Positions 21,645 through 33,902 of a stretch of DNA of 64,000 nt are shown piece after piece. This stretch comes from Ursus arctos. Its lineage: Eukaryota > Chordata > Mammalia > Carnivora > Ursidae. Within the stretch, counting starts at the first letter, position 1; every line of letters begins with the position of its first letter. The notes beneath the pieces were generated by a model that saw only the letters and a list, made by a program, of their open reading frames with translations, searched no databases and was not told where the DNA came from. A program made the position numbers and the translations under genes. The DNA lies in assembly GCF_023065955.2 (NCBI RefSeq), contig NC_079873.1, positions 100,106,128 through 100,170,127 of the forward strand, in the 5' to 3' direction.

Positions 21645-23470
21645 ATGTTTCTGGTTTATTTTTCACAGTTTTACTGAGATAAAGTTCACATACCATAAAA
21701 CTCTCCCTTTTAAATGATACAATTCAACAGCTTTCAGATGTTCACAAATTTCTGTGGCAATCGTTATTATCTAATTCCAGAATATTTTCATCAGCCCAAA
21801 ATGAAACTTCATATTTTTAAGCAGTCATTCCCCATTTCCCCCTCTTATCTCCTGGCAACTACTAATATACTTTCTATATTTATAAATTGACCTATTATTG
21901 ATAATTTGTATTAATGGAATAATACAATAAATATATACTGTCCATTCATACAGTGAAGATCTACCAAATGCAAACATCAGACTGTTTTCTATAGTAGCTG
22001 TATAATTTTACATCCCATTAGCAACATATGAGTGTTCCATTTTTTCCATATCCTCCCCAACAATTGTTATTTTCTGTTTTCCTTTTTTTTATAGCCATGC
22101 TAATAGGTGTGAAGTGGTATCTCATTATGATTTTGGTTTGCATTGTCTAATATTTAATGTTGTTGAGGATCTTTTTATGTACTTAATGGTCCTTTGTATA
22201 TCTTCTTCATAGAAATATTTATTCAAATCCTTCACCTATTTTTTTAATAGAGTATATGTCTTTACTGTTAAGTTATAAAAGTTCTTTATACATTCCAGGG
22301 GCACCTGGGAGGTACAGTAGGTTAAGTGTCTGATTCTTAGTTTTGTCTCAGGTTGTGATCTCAGGGTGATGAGATTGAACCCCACATCAGGCTCCGTGCT
22401 CAGTGCAGAGTCGGCTTGAGATTCTCTCTCTCTCTCCCTCTGCCCCACCCACTCGTGTTCTCTTTCTATCTCTCTCTATATACAATAAATAAATAAATCT
22501 TTTTAAAAAGTTCTTTATATTTTCTGGATAATATGCACTTATCAGATAATTGATTTGAAATTATCTTTTCCGTTCTGCGTGTTGCCTTTTCATTTCCTTG
22601 ATAGTGTCCTTGAAGAATAATTTTTTTCTGAAATTTTAATGATGCCCAATTAATTTTTTTATGTGTTGCTTGTGGTTTTGATGTTACATTTTTTTAAAAC
22701 ATTGTCTTATCCAATGTCACAAAGATTTATTTTCATGTTTTCTTATAAGTTTTACAGTTTTATCTCTCACATTTAGGTCTTTGATTGATTTTGAGTTAAT
22801 TTTTAATATGGTAGGGCTAAAGTTCCAACTTCATTCTTTTGCACATGGATATCCAGTTGTTCTAGCACCATTAGTTGAAAAGACTATTATTTTTTATTTG
22901 ATTATCTTGGTCAAAAAATAATACCATAAATCATCAATCATTATCAGAAACACAAGGGTTTACTTAGAGACTCTGTATTTTGTTCTATTGATCTATGTAT
23001 CTATCCTTATGCCAGTACCATAGTATCTTGATTTCTCTAGCATTATAGTACAATAAATGAGGAAGTATGAATCCTCCAACTTTGTTCTTCTTTTCCAAAA
23101 TACAATATGGTAAGTATTGGCATCTTGATAATATTGAATATTCTGATTTCCGAGCATGGAATATCTCTCCATTTCTTAGTTCTTTCATATTTTTTTCAGC
23201 AATGTTTGGTAATTATCACTGTACAAGTCCCATACTGCTTCTGCTAAAATTTCACCTAAGTAATTTAATTTTTGATAATGCTATGAATGGAACTGTTTTC
23301 TTAATTTCATTTTAGATTTTTAATTGAAACTGTACCAAATACAGTTGAATTTTTATATTGATCTTATATTCTGTGATTTCTTGAGTTTTTTTTATTACTC
23401 AATGGTTTTTTTGTTCAGTTTTTAAGATTTTCTACATACAGGAATATGTTGTATTCTTTGTTATTTTCAT
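21645..23470 (-). mobile_element. Ancient L1 (L1M-type)
   Basis: Strongly diverged antisense L1 with the old-type 3' end ('cagttttactgagataaagttcacataccataaaactctcccttttaaa'), then the ORF2 C-terminus and part of the upstream region. It ends near 23470 without a recognisable 5' boundary. A SINE splits it at 22291-22505. No meaningful frames survive. Confidence 0.82.
22291..22505 (+). mobile_element. Carnivoran SINE, plus strand, older subtype
   Basis: Head 'ggggcacctgggaggtacagtaggttaagtgtctgattctta', the 'caggctccgtgctcagtgcagagtcggcttgagattctctct' body, and tail AATAAATAAATAAATCTTTTT. TSD AAAAGTTCTTTATA at 22277-22290 and 22506-22519 is perfect over 14 bp. Confidence 0.95.
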
Positions 23471-23698
23471 AAAAGGAAACTTTGCATTCTTCTACCAAAA
23501 GAAGGAGAGAAAACTGGAACTCTGTATTTCACAAAATACTGGAGAAGCCTATTGCTTTTTGAAAGTGAAGTATGTTTTTACATGTTTTGTACAAACAAAT
23601 TATGTTTATATTTTTTAAAATATTCAAGTTAATACTGACCACTCCTTTCATATTATCTGTCTGGCCCTTTAATTTCACTTATGATTACTATGTAAATT
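23471..23698. other. Short unique spacer
   Basis: Nothing recognised. Confidence 0.5.
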
Positions 23699-23714
23699 TA
23701 GAGTCAGATAACTT

Positions 23715-24115
23715 TTTTTTCATTTAAATTTTAGTTAGTTAACATACAGTGCAATATTGATTTCTGGAGTAGAATTCAGTGATTCATCACTTACATACAA
23801 CACCCCATGTTCAACATAAGTACCCTCTTTAATACCCATTACCCATCTAGCCCATCCCTACCCCACCTCCCTCCATCAACTCTGTTTGTTCTCTGTTATT
23901 AAGAGTCTCTTATATCTTGTTCCCCTCTCTCTTTTTATTCTTTTCCCCATCCCATATGTTCATGTTTTCTTTTTAAATTTCACATGTGAGTGAGATCATA
24001 TGTTATTTGTCTTCCTCTGACTTATTTCACTTAGCATAATGCACTCTAGCTCCATCCATGTCATTGCAAATGGCAAGATTTCATTTTTTGATGGTTGAGT
24101 AATATTCTATTGTGT

Positions 24116-24156
<41 letters not shown>

Positions 24157-25240
24157 ATCTTCTTTAGCCTTTCATCAGCTGGTGGACACTTGGGCTGTTT
24201 CCACAATTTGGCTATTGTCAACAATGCTGCTATAAACATCGAGGTGCATGTACCCTTTTGAATCTGTATTTTTCTATCCTTTGGGTAAATACCTAGTAGT
24301 GCAGTTGGTAGATTGTAAGATAGTTCTATTTTTTAACTTTTGAGGAACCTCCATACTATTTTCCAGAGTGTCTGCACCAGTTTGCATTCCTTCCTACTAA
24401 CAGTGGAAGAGGGTTCCCCTTCTCCCCATCCTTGCCAACACCTGTTGTTTCATGTGTTGTAAATTTTAGCCATTCTGACAGGTGTGAGGTGGTGTTCCAT
24501 TGTGGTTTTGATTTGTATTTCCCTGATGAGCGATGTTGAGCATATTTTCACATGTCTGTTAGCCATCTGGATGTCTTCTTTGGAAAAGTTTCTGTTCATG
24601 TCTTCTGCCCATTTCTTAACTGGATTATTTGTTTTGCCGTTGTTGCATTTAAGAAGTTCTTTATAAATTTTGGATACTAATCCTTTTTAGATATGTTGTT
24701 TGCAAATATCATCTCCCATTATGCAGGCTGACTTTTAGTTTTGTTGATTGTTTCCTTCACTGTGCAGAAGCCCTTTATTTTGATGAAGTCTCAGTAGTTC
24801 ATTTTTGCTTCTGTTTCCCTTGCCTCCAGTGATGTGTCTAGTAAGAAGTTGCTATGGCCGAGTTCAAAGAGGTTTCTGTCTATGTTTTCCTCTAGGATTT
24901 TGATGGTTTCCTGTCTCACATTTAGGCCTTTCATCCATTTGGAATTCATTTTTGTGTATGGTGTAAGAAAATGGACCAGTTTCATTCTTCTGCATATTGC
25001 TGTACAGTTTTCCCAATACCATTTGTTGAAGAGACTTTTTTCCATTGGATATACTTTCCTGCTTTGTTAAAGATTAGTTGACCATATAGTTGTGTATCCA
25101 CTTCTGGGTTCTTTATTCTGTGGGTCTTTTGTATATGGCCTTTATGATGTTGATGTATGTTCCATCTATCCTTACTTTGTTGAGGGTTTTTATCAAGAAA
25201 TAATGCTGTATTTTGTCAATTGCTTTTTTTGCATCTATTG
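23715..25240 (-). mobile_element. L1, 5'-truncated, with internal deletion and perfect TSD
   Basis: Antisense L1 beginning with a T-run at 23713, running through the 3'UTR and the ORF2 C-terminus to about 25117. There 'ttctgggttctttattctg' jumps to the RT-region sequence 'tgggtcttttgtatatggcctttatgatgttgatg', skipping roughly 0.5-0.7 kb of L1. The end lies in the RT motif A region ('gcatctattg'). The TSD TAGAGTCAGATAACTT at 23699-23714 and 25241-25256 is 16 bp and perfect, so both segments belong to one insertion. Confidence 0.93.
24119..24155. repeat. (CA)18 microsatellite in L1
   Basis: Uninterrupted CA repeat at the same L1 position ('attctattgtgtgtacaca...ccatcttcttta') where the L1 at 2971-5795 carries its AT repeat. 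Confidence 0.96.
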
Positions 25241-25334
25241 TAGAGTCAGATAACTTGAGCTCATGCCTTGGTTCTATCACATAATAGCTATGCATCTTTA
25301 ATAAACTATTAATGTTCTTTTTTGGACCTCAGTA

Positions 25335-25729
25335 TGTATCTTAGTCAGCTTGAGCTCTTATAACAAAGTATTATAGACTAAATGGCTTAAATAAACATTT
25401 ATTTCTCATAGTTCTAGAGGCTGGGAAATCTGAGATTAAGGTGCCCAGATGTTCAGTGTCTGGTAAGAGCCTGTTTCTTAGCTTGTAAACAACCACCTTT
25501 TCTTTGTGTGTTCACATAGTCTGTCTTCAGCACCTGTGCATGGAGAGGAAGATGTCCTTGTTTTCTTTCTAATATAAGGACACTAATCCCATCATGAATG
25601 TTCTACCCTCATAAACTCATCTAAACTTAATTACCTCCCAAATGTGCCACCTGTAAATATCGTCACATTGGGTTTTAGGGCTTCAACATCAATGGGGGGG
25701 GGTGCGACATGAACATTCAGTTCATAACA
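25335..25729 (-). mobile_element. ERVL-MaLR LTR, second copy
   Basis: Same antisense pattern as the LTR at 12710-13078: 'tagttctagaggctgggaaatctgagattaaggtgcccagatgttcagtgtctggtaagagcc', 'taaggacactaatcccatcatgaatgttctaccctcat', 'cctcccaaatgtgccacctgtaaatatcgtcacattggg', 'gaacattcagttcataaca'. The insert point is ambiguous because CAGTA and GTA flank the two ends. It includes a G9 run (25693-25701). Confidence 0.75.
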
Positions 25730-25732
25730 GTA

Positions 25733-25860
25733 CCCTTGCCTATAAAATGGGACCAATAATACCATACCTCACATACAGTTATTGTGAGAATGAAATAAGA
25801 TGAAACATATATTAAAGTGCTTTATTAAGTTTCAAATATTATGGAAATCTTGGTTGTTAT
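25733..25860 (+). mobile_element. MIR 3' half
   Basis: 'cttgcctataaaatgggaccaataataccatacctcacatacagttattgtgagaatgaaataagatg', then 'aaagtgctttattaag', follows the MIR 3' half. Confidence 0.8.
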
Positions 25861-26624
25861 TTCTAAAACTGATGGTCATTCAACCTAACAGCATGTGGTC
25901 ATAGGACAAAATTCCAATTCTTTAGCTCTTTATTTCTAGTGTCTGTACCAAAAATAGGACCTTGTGTTGGATGAGCCACATAGCCTAGTTGCATATGTGT
26001 AATCTTATATATCCAGTGTAAATATTTTTATCCTTTATGGAATGAAAGTATTATTATCTTCTTAAGTATTAATATTAACCAACTTCCATCAACAACAAAT
26101 AAATCAGAGAGTGAATTCAAATGCATTATCAACAATGTGAATACTTGATCAGTGAATGCTGTATAAATCTTGCCTTCAAAATGAACATTCATTAAACTTG
26201 AATTTTTTATTCACACTCTTTAGCTTCCTTTAGCAAGACTTACAGATTTCATTTTAATTTCTTATACAGTTCATAAGTGAGGAGATTTTTAAATGATTGC
26301 TACTTGATGACTTTCAATATTAAGATGCTTTTCTCAATATATAATACAATTGTACAGATTTAAATATGCACATAAAACATGATAGTTACTCAACTGTGTA
26401 ACTTAGAATTTTATCTGTTATAAGAAAAACATTATCTGATATAAGAACATTATCTGCTGTAAACAGAGCATTAGTCTATTATTTTTATAATAAGGATATA
26501 GTATACATTGTGAAATAAAATATAGCAAGAATATGATCAAGTAGTCACAGTATTGTTTGCCTTTGCTATAAATTACATTTTCTAAAATAGAACTTCAAGC
26601 CAAGAGATAATGCTTTCTGATTTT
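25861..26624. other. AT-rich unique sequence
   Basis: No gene. A weak reversed-MIR impression at 26020-26120 is too diverged to call. Confidence 0.5.
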
Positions 26625-27131
26625 TTGAACTATAATTTGAAATACAATATTATATTAGTTTCAGCTGGACATAATTGTGATTTGGTACTTTTATACATTA
26701 CAAAATGATCACCTTGATAGGTCCACTTACCCTCTGTCACTATACAAAGTTATTGCAATATTGTTGACTATATTCCATATGCTTACATTAAATCCCCATG
26801 ACTTATTTTATAACTAAAGGTTTGTATATATTAATCCCCTTCAACTATTTTGTACCTGCCCCAACCCCTCACTCCTCTGATACCCACCAGTTTGTTCTCT
26901 GTATCTGTGAGTCTGTTTGTTCTGTTTTGTTATTTTTGTTCTGTTTTGTTATTTTGTTTTGATTTTTAAATTCCACATATAAGGGAAATTATATGAAATT
27001 GACTTATTTCACTTACCAAAATAACCTCTGGGTGTATCAATGTTGTCACAAATGACAAAATTAACTTTTTATGGCTGAATAATATTCCACCCCCCACATG
27101 AACGTCACATATTTATTCATTCATCTATCAA

Positions 27132-27193
27132 TGGACACTTAGGTTGCCCCAGTGGACACTTAGGTTGCTCCAATGGACACTTAGGTTGCTCCC
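27132..27193. repeat. 21-bp tandem triplication inside L1
   Basis: Three head-to-tail copies of TGGACACTTAGGTTGCYCCAR (27132, 27153, 27174; the last lacks the final base). In L1 relatives this ORF2 position carries the sequence once, so it is a local tandem duplication. Confidence 0.9.
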
Positions 27194-27677
27194 ATATCGT
27201 GCAATAGGGCTGCAGTGAACATAGGAATACATATATCTTTTTGAATTAGTACTTTCCCCCCTTTAAATACCCAGAATTGCTGGATTGTACAACAGTTCTA
27301 TTTTTTTTTTTTTGAAGAACCTCCATACTTTTTTCCATAGTGCCTACATCAATTTATATTACCCCCAAAAGTGCAGTAAGTTTCCCTTTATTCCAACTTC
27401 TTGCCAACACCTGTTATTTCTTGTATTCTTTTGACTTACATGATTTTATTTATATAAAATTTATAAATCTCTCTTTTTGATAATAGTCATTCTGACAGAT
27501 GTGAGATAGTATCTCATGCAGTCTTGATTTGTATTTCCTGATAACTTGTGATGATGAGCATCATTTCATGTGTTTGTTGGAAAGGTGTATGACTTCTCTG
27601 GAAAAAAAATGTTTACTCTTCCCATTTTTCAATCAGGTTTGTTGTCATGTTATTGTTATTATTCAGTTGTATGAGTG

Positions 27678-27873
27678 GTTTTTTTAAAAGATTTTATTTA
27701 TTGATTTGACAGAGAGAGAGAGAGAGAACATAAAGCAGGGGGAGCAGCAGAGGGAGAGGGAGAAGCAGGCTCTCCACTAAGAAGGGATCCTGATGCAGGG
27801 CTTGATCCCAGGACCCTGGGATCATGACCTGAGCCGAAGGCAGATGCTTAATCGACTGAGCTACTAGGCATCC
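27678..27873 (-). mobile_element. Carnivoran SINE
   Basis: Reversed tail AAAAGATTTTATTTATTGATTTGACAG, CT-rich body on the minus strand, head GAGCTACTAGGCATCC. TSD TTGTATGAGTG at 27667-27677 and 27874-27884 is perfect. Confidence 0.94.
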
Positions 27874-29409
27874 TTGTATGAGTGCTTTATATATTTTGGA
27901 TATCAATCTCTTATCTCCCCCCATTTAGTAGGTTGACTTTTTGTTTTGTTGATGGATTCCTTTGTTGTGCAAAAGCTTTTTGGTTTGATATAGCCCCATT
28001 TGTTTATTTTTGCTTTTGTTGCTCTTGCCTGAAGAGACATATCTAAGATCAATGAGTTTACTGCATATTTATTCTTCTAGGAGTTTTATTGTTTCAGGTC
28101 TTACATTTCAGTCTTCAACCCATTTTAAGTTTATATTTGAATATGGTGTAAGAATGTGACCCAGGTTCATTCTTTTCCATTTAACTGTTCAGTCTTTCCA
28201 ACACCATTTGTTGACGAAACTGTCTTTTCCCCATTGTATGTTCTTGTTTCTTTTGTTGTAGAATAATTGATCATATAAATGTGAGTTTATTTCTGGGCTC
28301 TCTATTCTGTTCCATTGATCTATGTGTCTGTTTTTGTGTCAGTACCATGTTGTTTCAATTACTATAGCTTTGTAATATAGTGTGAAATCAGAGAGTGTAA
28401 CAACCCGGGCTTTGTTCTTTCTGAAGTTTGGTTTTTGCTATTTGAGGTCTTTTGTGGTTCTATACAAAATGTGGGATTATCTGTTCCAGTTCTGTGAAAA
28501 ATACCATTGTTATTTCGATAGGGATGACATTGAAGCTATAGATTGCTACGGCTAGTGTGAACATTTTAACAATATTAATTCTTCCAATCCACAAGCATGG
28601 TATATCTTTCATTTATTTGTCTCATTTTCAAATTCCTTTATCAATGTCTTATAGTTTTCAAAGTACAGGTCTTTCACTGTTTGGTTAAATTTATTGCAAA
28701 ATATTTTGTTATTTTTGATGTAATTCAAAATAAGATTGTTTTCTTAATTTCTCTTTCTGATAGTTTGTTTTTGATGTATAAGAAATGCAATGGATTTCTG
28801 TATATTAATATTGTATCCTGCAACTTTATTGAATTAATTTGTTATTTCTAATATTTTTGTAAGGTACTTAGGGTTTTCTGTATGTAGTATCATGTCATCT
28901 GCAAATGTGGCAGTTTTATTTCTTCCTTTCAAATTTGGATTTTTTTATTGATTTTTCTTCCCTAATAATTGTGGCTAGGACTACTGATACTATGTTAAAT
29001 AAAAGTGGCAAGAGTTGGGATCTTTGTCTTATTCCTGATGTTAGAGGGAAAGCTTTCAGCTTTTCACCATTGAGTATAATGTTAGTTGTGAATTTGTCAT
29101 ATGTGGCTTTTATTATGTTGGTATGTTCCTTCTGTACTTCTGTACCCACTTTGTTGAGAGATTTTTTTTTCCTAAATATATGTTGAATTTTGTCAAATGC
29201 TTTTTTCTGTATCTACTGTGATGATTATATGATTTTTATTCTTTGTTTTGTTAATGTGGTATATCATATTGATTGATTTGTGATGTTAAAGCATCTTTGC
29301 ATCACTGAAATAATTCCCACTTGCTCATGGTGTATGATCCTTGTAATGTTCAATTTTGTGTGCTAATATTTTTCTGACAGTTTTTGTATTTATGTTCATC
29401 ATGGATATT

Positions 29410-29461
29410 GTATTTATTTTATTTTATTTTATTTTATTTTATTTTATTTTATTTTATTTTA
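29410..29461. repeat. (ATTTT)10 pentanucleotide microsatellite
   Basis: About ten uninterrupted ATTTT units. It lies in the minus-strand L1 where relatives have a T-run before 'agtagtgtctttgtctgg'. Confidence 0.95.
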
Positions 29462-30291
29462 GTAGTGTCTTTGTCTGGTTTTGGTATCAGGATGATGTGG
29501 ACTTCATAAAAGGAATTTGGAAGTGTTTTTTCTTCTTCATTTTTTGGAGTAAAATTTGAGAAGGATAGATATTAACTCTTATTTAAATATTTGGTAGAAT
29601 TCACCTGTGAAACAATCTGGACCTGGGTTTTTTCGTTGGGAGTTTTTGGATTACTGATTCATTTTCATTACTACTAATATTTGATACAGATTTTCAATTT
29701 CTTCCTGATCCAGTCTTGGAAGATTGTATGTTACCAGGAATATTTCTAATTATTCTACGTTGCCTGATTTGTTGGCATATAATTATTTCTAGTCTCTTCT
29801 GATCCTTTGTATCCCTGTGTTATCAGTTGTAATTTCTACTCTTTCTTTTCTGACTTTATTTGGGCTCTCTCTTTTTTCCTGATGAGTCTAACTAAAAGTT
29901 TGTTGATTCTGTTTATCTTTTCAAAGAACCATCCCTTAGTTTCACTGATCCCTTCTACTGTTTTTTGTTATTGTTCTCTCATTTATTTTACACTCTGGTC
30001 TTTATTATCTTCCTTCTACCAACTTTGGGCTTTGTTCTTTTTCTAGTTCCTTTAAATGTAAAGTTAGATTGATTTATTTTTCTTATTACTTGAGATCGGC
30101 CTGTATTGCTATGGACTTCCCTCTTAGAACTGTTTTTGGACTGTCCCAAAGATTTTGGAACATTGAGTTTCCATTTTCAATGGTCTCAAAGTGTTTGTTT
30201 TATTTTATTCTTTGATTTCTTTATTGACCCACTGGTTATTTAAGAGCATGTTGTTTAACCTCCACATGTTTGTGTTTTTTCCACTTTTCTT

Positions 30292-30478
30292 TTTTTAAAA
30301 GATTTTATTTATTTTTTTGAGAGAGAGAGAGTACAAGCAGGGGGTAAGGGCAGAGGGAGAGGGAGCAGCAGACTCTATGCTGAGGAGGGAGCCCAATGTG
30401 GGACTCAATTCCAGGCCTCTGGGATCATGACCTGAGCTGAAGGCAGACACTTAACCAACTGGGCCACCCAGGTGCCCC
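30292..30478 (-). mobile_element. Carnivoran SINE
   Basis: Reversed tail, then GAGAGAGAGAGTACAAGCAG and head GGGCCACCCAGGTGCCCC. TSD TCCACTTTTCTT at 30280-30291 and 30479-30490 is perfect. Inserted into the old L1 endonuclease region. Confidence 0.94.
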
Positions 30479-30600
30479 TCCACTTTTCTTCTTATAATTG
30501 ATTTCTACTTTTATATGATTGTAACTGGAAAAGATGCTTGATATTAGTTCAATGTTAAATTTATTGAGGCATGTTTTGTGGCCAAACATTTGATCTGACC

Positions 30601-31296
30601 TGGATCACACCAAATTACACCTATTCATAGAATAATTCCTCCTGAAAAAGAACTGAGGACAGACTGAACAATTTCTGAGCGACCAAAGGTAGACAGAATG
30701 GCAAAAGAGAACAGTAAGAGAGATGGAGACATGATAACAAGGGAAACCTCCATCTCCATTGCTATGAACAGCAGTAAGGAGGAATAATACTGAGGGGCCA
30801 GAATAGATTCTTGTGTCCTTAGGCACAGAGAAAAGCCATAGCATATAAAAGAGACAACACTAAAACTCTGCCAAACAGTGGTGGAGCTGTGAGAATACTC
30901 TGCAGATCAGAGGGACTAGAGAATGACATGGTTTTCATTCTCACTCCACCTTACAAGCTCAGACCAGAGCAGAGTCTGGGCACAATAACTGGTGAGTTTG
31001 ATCATCACAACCAGCTTGTGACTGCAGCAAGCCCCATGTGTGCAAGCCCACACCAGCCCCATTGTGCTGGGATGGAAAAATAAAAGCCACAGTTTCAAAG
31101 GGCCAAGGAACCACAGGAATGCTCTCTCCCTCTCCATCTTAAAAGCCCAGACTGGAACATGTTCTGGAAACCATTACTGGCAGTCCAGTCACCATAACTG
31201 GAGGGTCTCATTGTCACAGTAAACTAGCAACCTCAATGAACTGAGGTTCCACAAACAGCAACCAGCCCCGCCATGCTGGGACACAGAAAAAAAAAA
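30601..31296 (+). repeat. Repetitive region with two related ~150-bp units, possibly old L1 5'UTR
   Basis: Not protein-coding. Two stretches, about 30944-31087 and 31132-31296, share the same order: 'ctccayctta.aagc.cagac', then '..tctgg..a...t.actgg', then 'accagcccc...tgctgg', then an A-rich run. They look like diverged tandem units. The position, directly before plus-strand L1 ORF2 sequence, suggests a 5'UTR with repeated units, but I cannot name the family and a different repeat is possible. Confidence 0.4.
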
Positions 31297-31431
31297 GCAA
31301 TTTATTTAATATAGTACTGGAAGTCTTAGCTACCTCAATCTGACAAGAAAAATAAATAAAGGACATCTACATTGGTAAAAAAGATGTTAAACTTTCACTA
31401 TTTTCAGACAATATGAAAATATACATAGAAA

Positions 31432-31561
31432 GTGGGAGGGCACATATTGCATGGTGCACTGGGTGTTATATGCAACTAATGAATCATCGAACTTTACATC
31501 AGAAACCAGGAATGTACTGTATGGTGACTAACATAATATAATAAAAAAAATTAAAAAAAAA
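31432..31561 (+). mobile_element. Nested young L1 3' end
   Basis: A 130-bp sense L1 terminus (GGGCACATATTGCATGGTGC, then TGTACTGTATGGTGACTAAC, poly(A)) splits the host L1 word 'catagaaaatcac'. The TSD is short or masked by the A-tail (AGAAA on both sides). Confidence 0.88.
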
Positions 31562-32569
31562 AGAAAATCACAAAGATGCCACCAAAAAACTAGAAATGAT
31601 AAATGAATTCAGTACAGTTGCAGGATACAAAATTAATAACAGAAATCAGTAACATTTCTATACACTCATTACGGAGTAGCAGAAAGAAAAATTAAGAAAA
31701 CAGCATTTATAATTGCCTCAAAAAATAAAACACCTAGCAATAAACAACCTAAAAGTTTAAGACCCATATTCTGAAAACTAAGAAACATTGATGAAAGATA
31801 TTGAAGACGACAAAAACAAATGGAAAGATAGTTCATTGTCATGGATTGGAAGAATTAATAATGTTAAAATGTCCATATTACCCCAAGCAATCTACAGAAT
31901 TACTGCAATCTCTATCAAAATACCAACAATATTTAAAACAGAACTAGAAGAAAAGTAATCCTAAATGTGTATGGAACTCCAAAAGACCCCAAATAACTGA
32001 TGAAATCTTGAGAAAAAACAAAGCTGGAGTTATCACAATTCCAGATTTTAAAATATACTACAAAGCTGTAGTAATCAAAACATTACCATACTGTCTCAAA
32101 AATAGACACAAAGATCAATGGAACATAATAGAGAACCAGAAATAAACCTACACTTATATGGTCAATTAATCTATGATGGAGGCAAGAATACATAATGGGA
32201 GAATGACAGTCCCTTCAGAAAATTGTATTGTTAAAACTAAAAAGCTACATGTAAAATAATGAAACTGCACCACTTTTTAGCACCATGCACAAAAATAAAC
32301 TCAAAATGAATTCGAGACCTAAATGTGAGATCTGAAACCATAAAAATCCTTAAAACACAGGCAGTAATTTCTCTGACATTGGTTACAGAAACATTTTTCT
32401 AGATATGTCTCTTAAGGCAAGGGAAACAACAGCAAAAATAAACTATTGTGACTACATCAAAACAAAAATCTTCTGCACAGCAAAGGAATCTATCAAAGAA
32501 ACAAAAAGACAACCTAATGAAAGGAAGAAAATATTTGCAAATGATATATCCAATAAGAGGTTAATATCC

Positions 32570-32832
32570 GTGGGGGGCCTGGGTGGCTCAGCCATTAAGC
32601 ATCTGCCTTCGGCTCAGGTCATGATCCCAGGGTCCTGGGATTGAGCCCCACATCAGGCTCCCTGCTTAGCCGGAAGCCTGCTTCTCCCACTCCCCTTGCT
32701 TGTGTTCCCTCTCTCCCTGTTTCTCTCTGTCCAATAAATAAATAAAATCTTAAAAAAAAAAAACTCTTCCTCTCCCTCTGCCTCTCCTGCTTGTGCTCTC
32801 TCTAAAATAAATAAATAAGTAAATATTTAAAA
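32570..32832 (+). mobile_element. Carnivoran SINE with duplicated tail
   Basis: Head GGGGGGCCTGGGTGGCTCAG, then CATTAAGCATCTGCCTTCGGC, and a first tail CCAATAAATAAATAAAATC followed by A12. A second CT-rich block (TCTTCCTCTCCCTCTGCCTC) and a second AATAAATAAATAAG tail follow. The TSD AAGAGGTTAATATCC at 32555-32569 and 32833-32847 encloses both tails and is perfect over 15 bp, so the double-tailed unit integrated as one piece. Confidence 0.93.
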
Positions 32833-33385
32833 AAGAGGTTAATATCCAAAATGTATTAAGAACATACACAACTCAATACCAAATTAAAACAAACATCTGT
32901 ATATTTTCTTTTGAAAAGTGTCTATTCATGTCTTCTGCCCATTTCTTAGTTGGATTATTTGGTTTTTTGGGGCTTTGAATTTTATAAGTTCTTTATATAT
33001 TTTGGAGACTAACCCTTTATCAGATATGTCATTTGCAAATATCTTCTATTCCAAAGGTTGCCTTTTGGTTTTGTTGGTTGTCTCCTTCACTGTACAGACA
33101 CTTTTTATTTTGGTGAAGTTCTAATAGTTTATTTTTGGTTTTATTTCCATTGCCTCAAGAGACATACCTAGAAAGAGGTTGCTAAGGCCAATGCCAAAGA
33201 GGTTACAGCCTGCATTCTTTTTTAGGATTTTAACCTGTCTCACATTTAGGTCTTTAAGCCATTTGGAATTTATTTTTGTATATGGTGTAAGAAAGTGATC
33301 CAGTTTCATCTTTTGCATGTTGCTGTCCAGTTAGAGATGTTCAATATCATTTATCATCAGGGAAATACAAATAAAAAATACAATG

Positions 33386-33570
33386 GGGGGGCATCTGGAT
33401 GCCTCAGTCAGTTAAGCTTCTGCCTTCAGCTCAGGTCATGATCTTGGGGTCTTGGGATCAAGCCCTACACCATGCTCCCGGCTCAGTGGGGATTCTGCTT
33501 CTCCCCCTGCCTCTCTCCCCACTTGTGCTTGCTCTCTCTCTCTCTCAAATAAATAAATAAAATCTTAAAA
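33386..33570 (+). mobile_element. Carnivoran SINE nested in the inverted L1
   Basis: Head GGGGGCATCTGGATGCCTCAG, body TTCAGCTCAGGTCATGATC, tail CAAATAAATAAATAAAATC plus A-run. The flanking 'tacaatg' occurs before (33379-33385) and after ('ctacaatgagatatc', from 33576), giving a short TSD. This is third-level nesting: SINE in L1 in L1. Confidence 0.92.
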
Positions 33571-33882
33571 AAAAGCTACAATGAGATATCACCTCACACC
33601 TGTCAGAATGGCTAAAAGCAACACAAGAAACAATAGGTGTTAGCAAGGATGTGGAGCAAAGAGAACTCTTTTGCACTGTTGGTGGGAAAGCAAACTGGTG
33701 CAGCCTCTCAAAATAACAGTACAGAGGCTCCTCAAAAAGTTAAATACAACTATCTTACAATCCATCAATTGTCCTGCTAAGTATTTACCTAAAAAATAAA
33801 CAGTAATTTGAAGGGATACATGCACCCTAATGTTTACCGCAGCATTATCTACAACAGCCAAGTTACAGAGCTGTCCAAGTGT

Positions 33883-33902
33883 CTATATATATATATATAT
33901 AA
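33883..33902. repeat. (TA)10 repeat
   Basis: Short TA run at the same ORF2 C-terminal position that expands in other L1 copies here. Confidence 0.9.

Larger units (their letters stand above)
26625..30600 (-). mobile_element. Old L1 (L1MA-like), 3' end to endonuclease
   Basis: The antisense 3'UTR has an old signature ('attatattagtttcagctggacataattgtgatttggtacttttatacattac', 'cccccaactattttg' type) distinct from the younger L1s here. It continues through ORF2 (C-terminus 27000-28500, RT about 28500-29500, endonuclease about 30000-30600) and is truncated near 30600. It hosts two SINEs, a 21-bp triplicate repeat and an ATTTT microsatellite. Minus-strand frames are short and broken. Confidence 0.85.

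Noticed and set aside
26020..26120. Possible reversed MIR
   Set aside because: Only scattered similarity; too diverged to support by eye.
27132..27193. Regular repeats as a CRISPR-like array
   Set aside because: Units are contiguous with no spacers, and the host is a mammalian L1.
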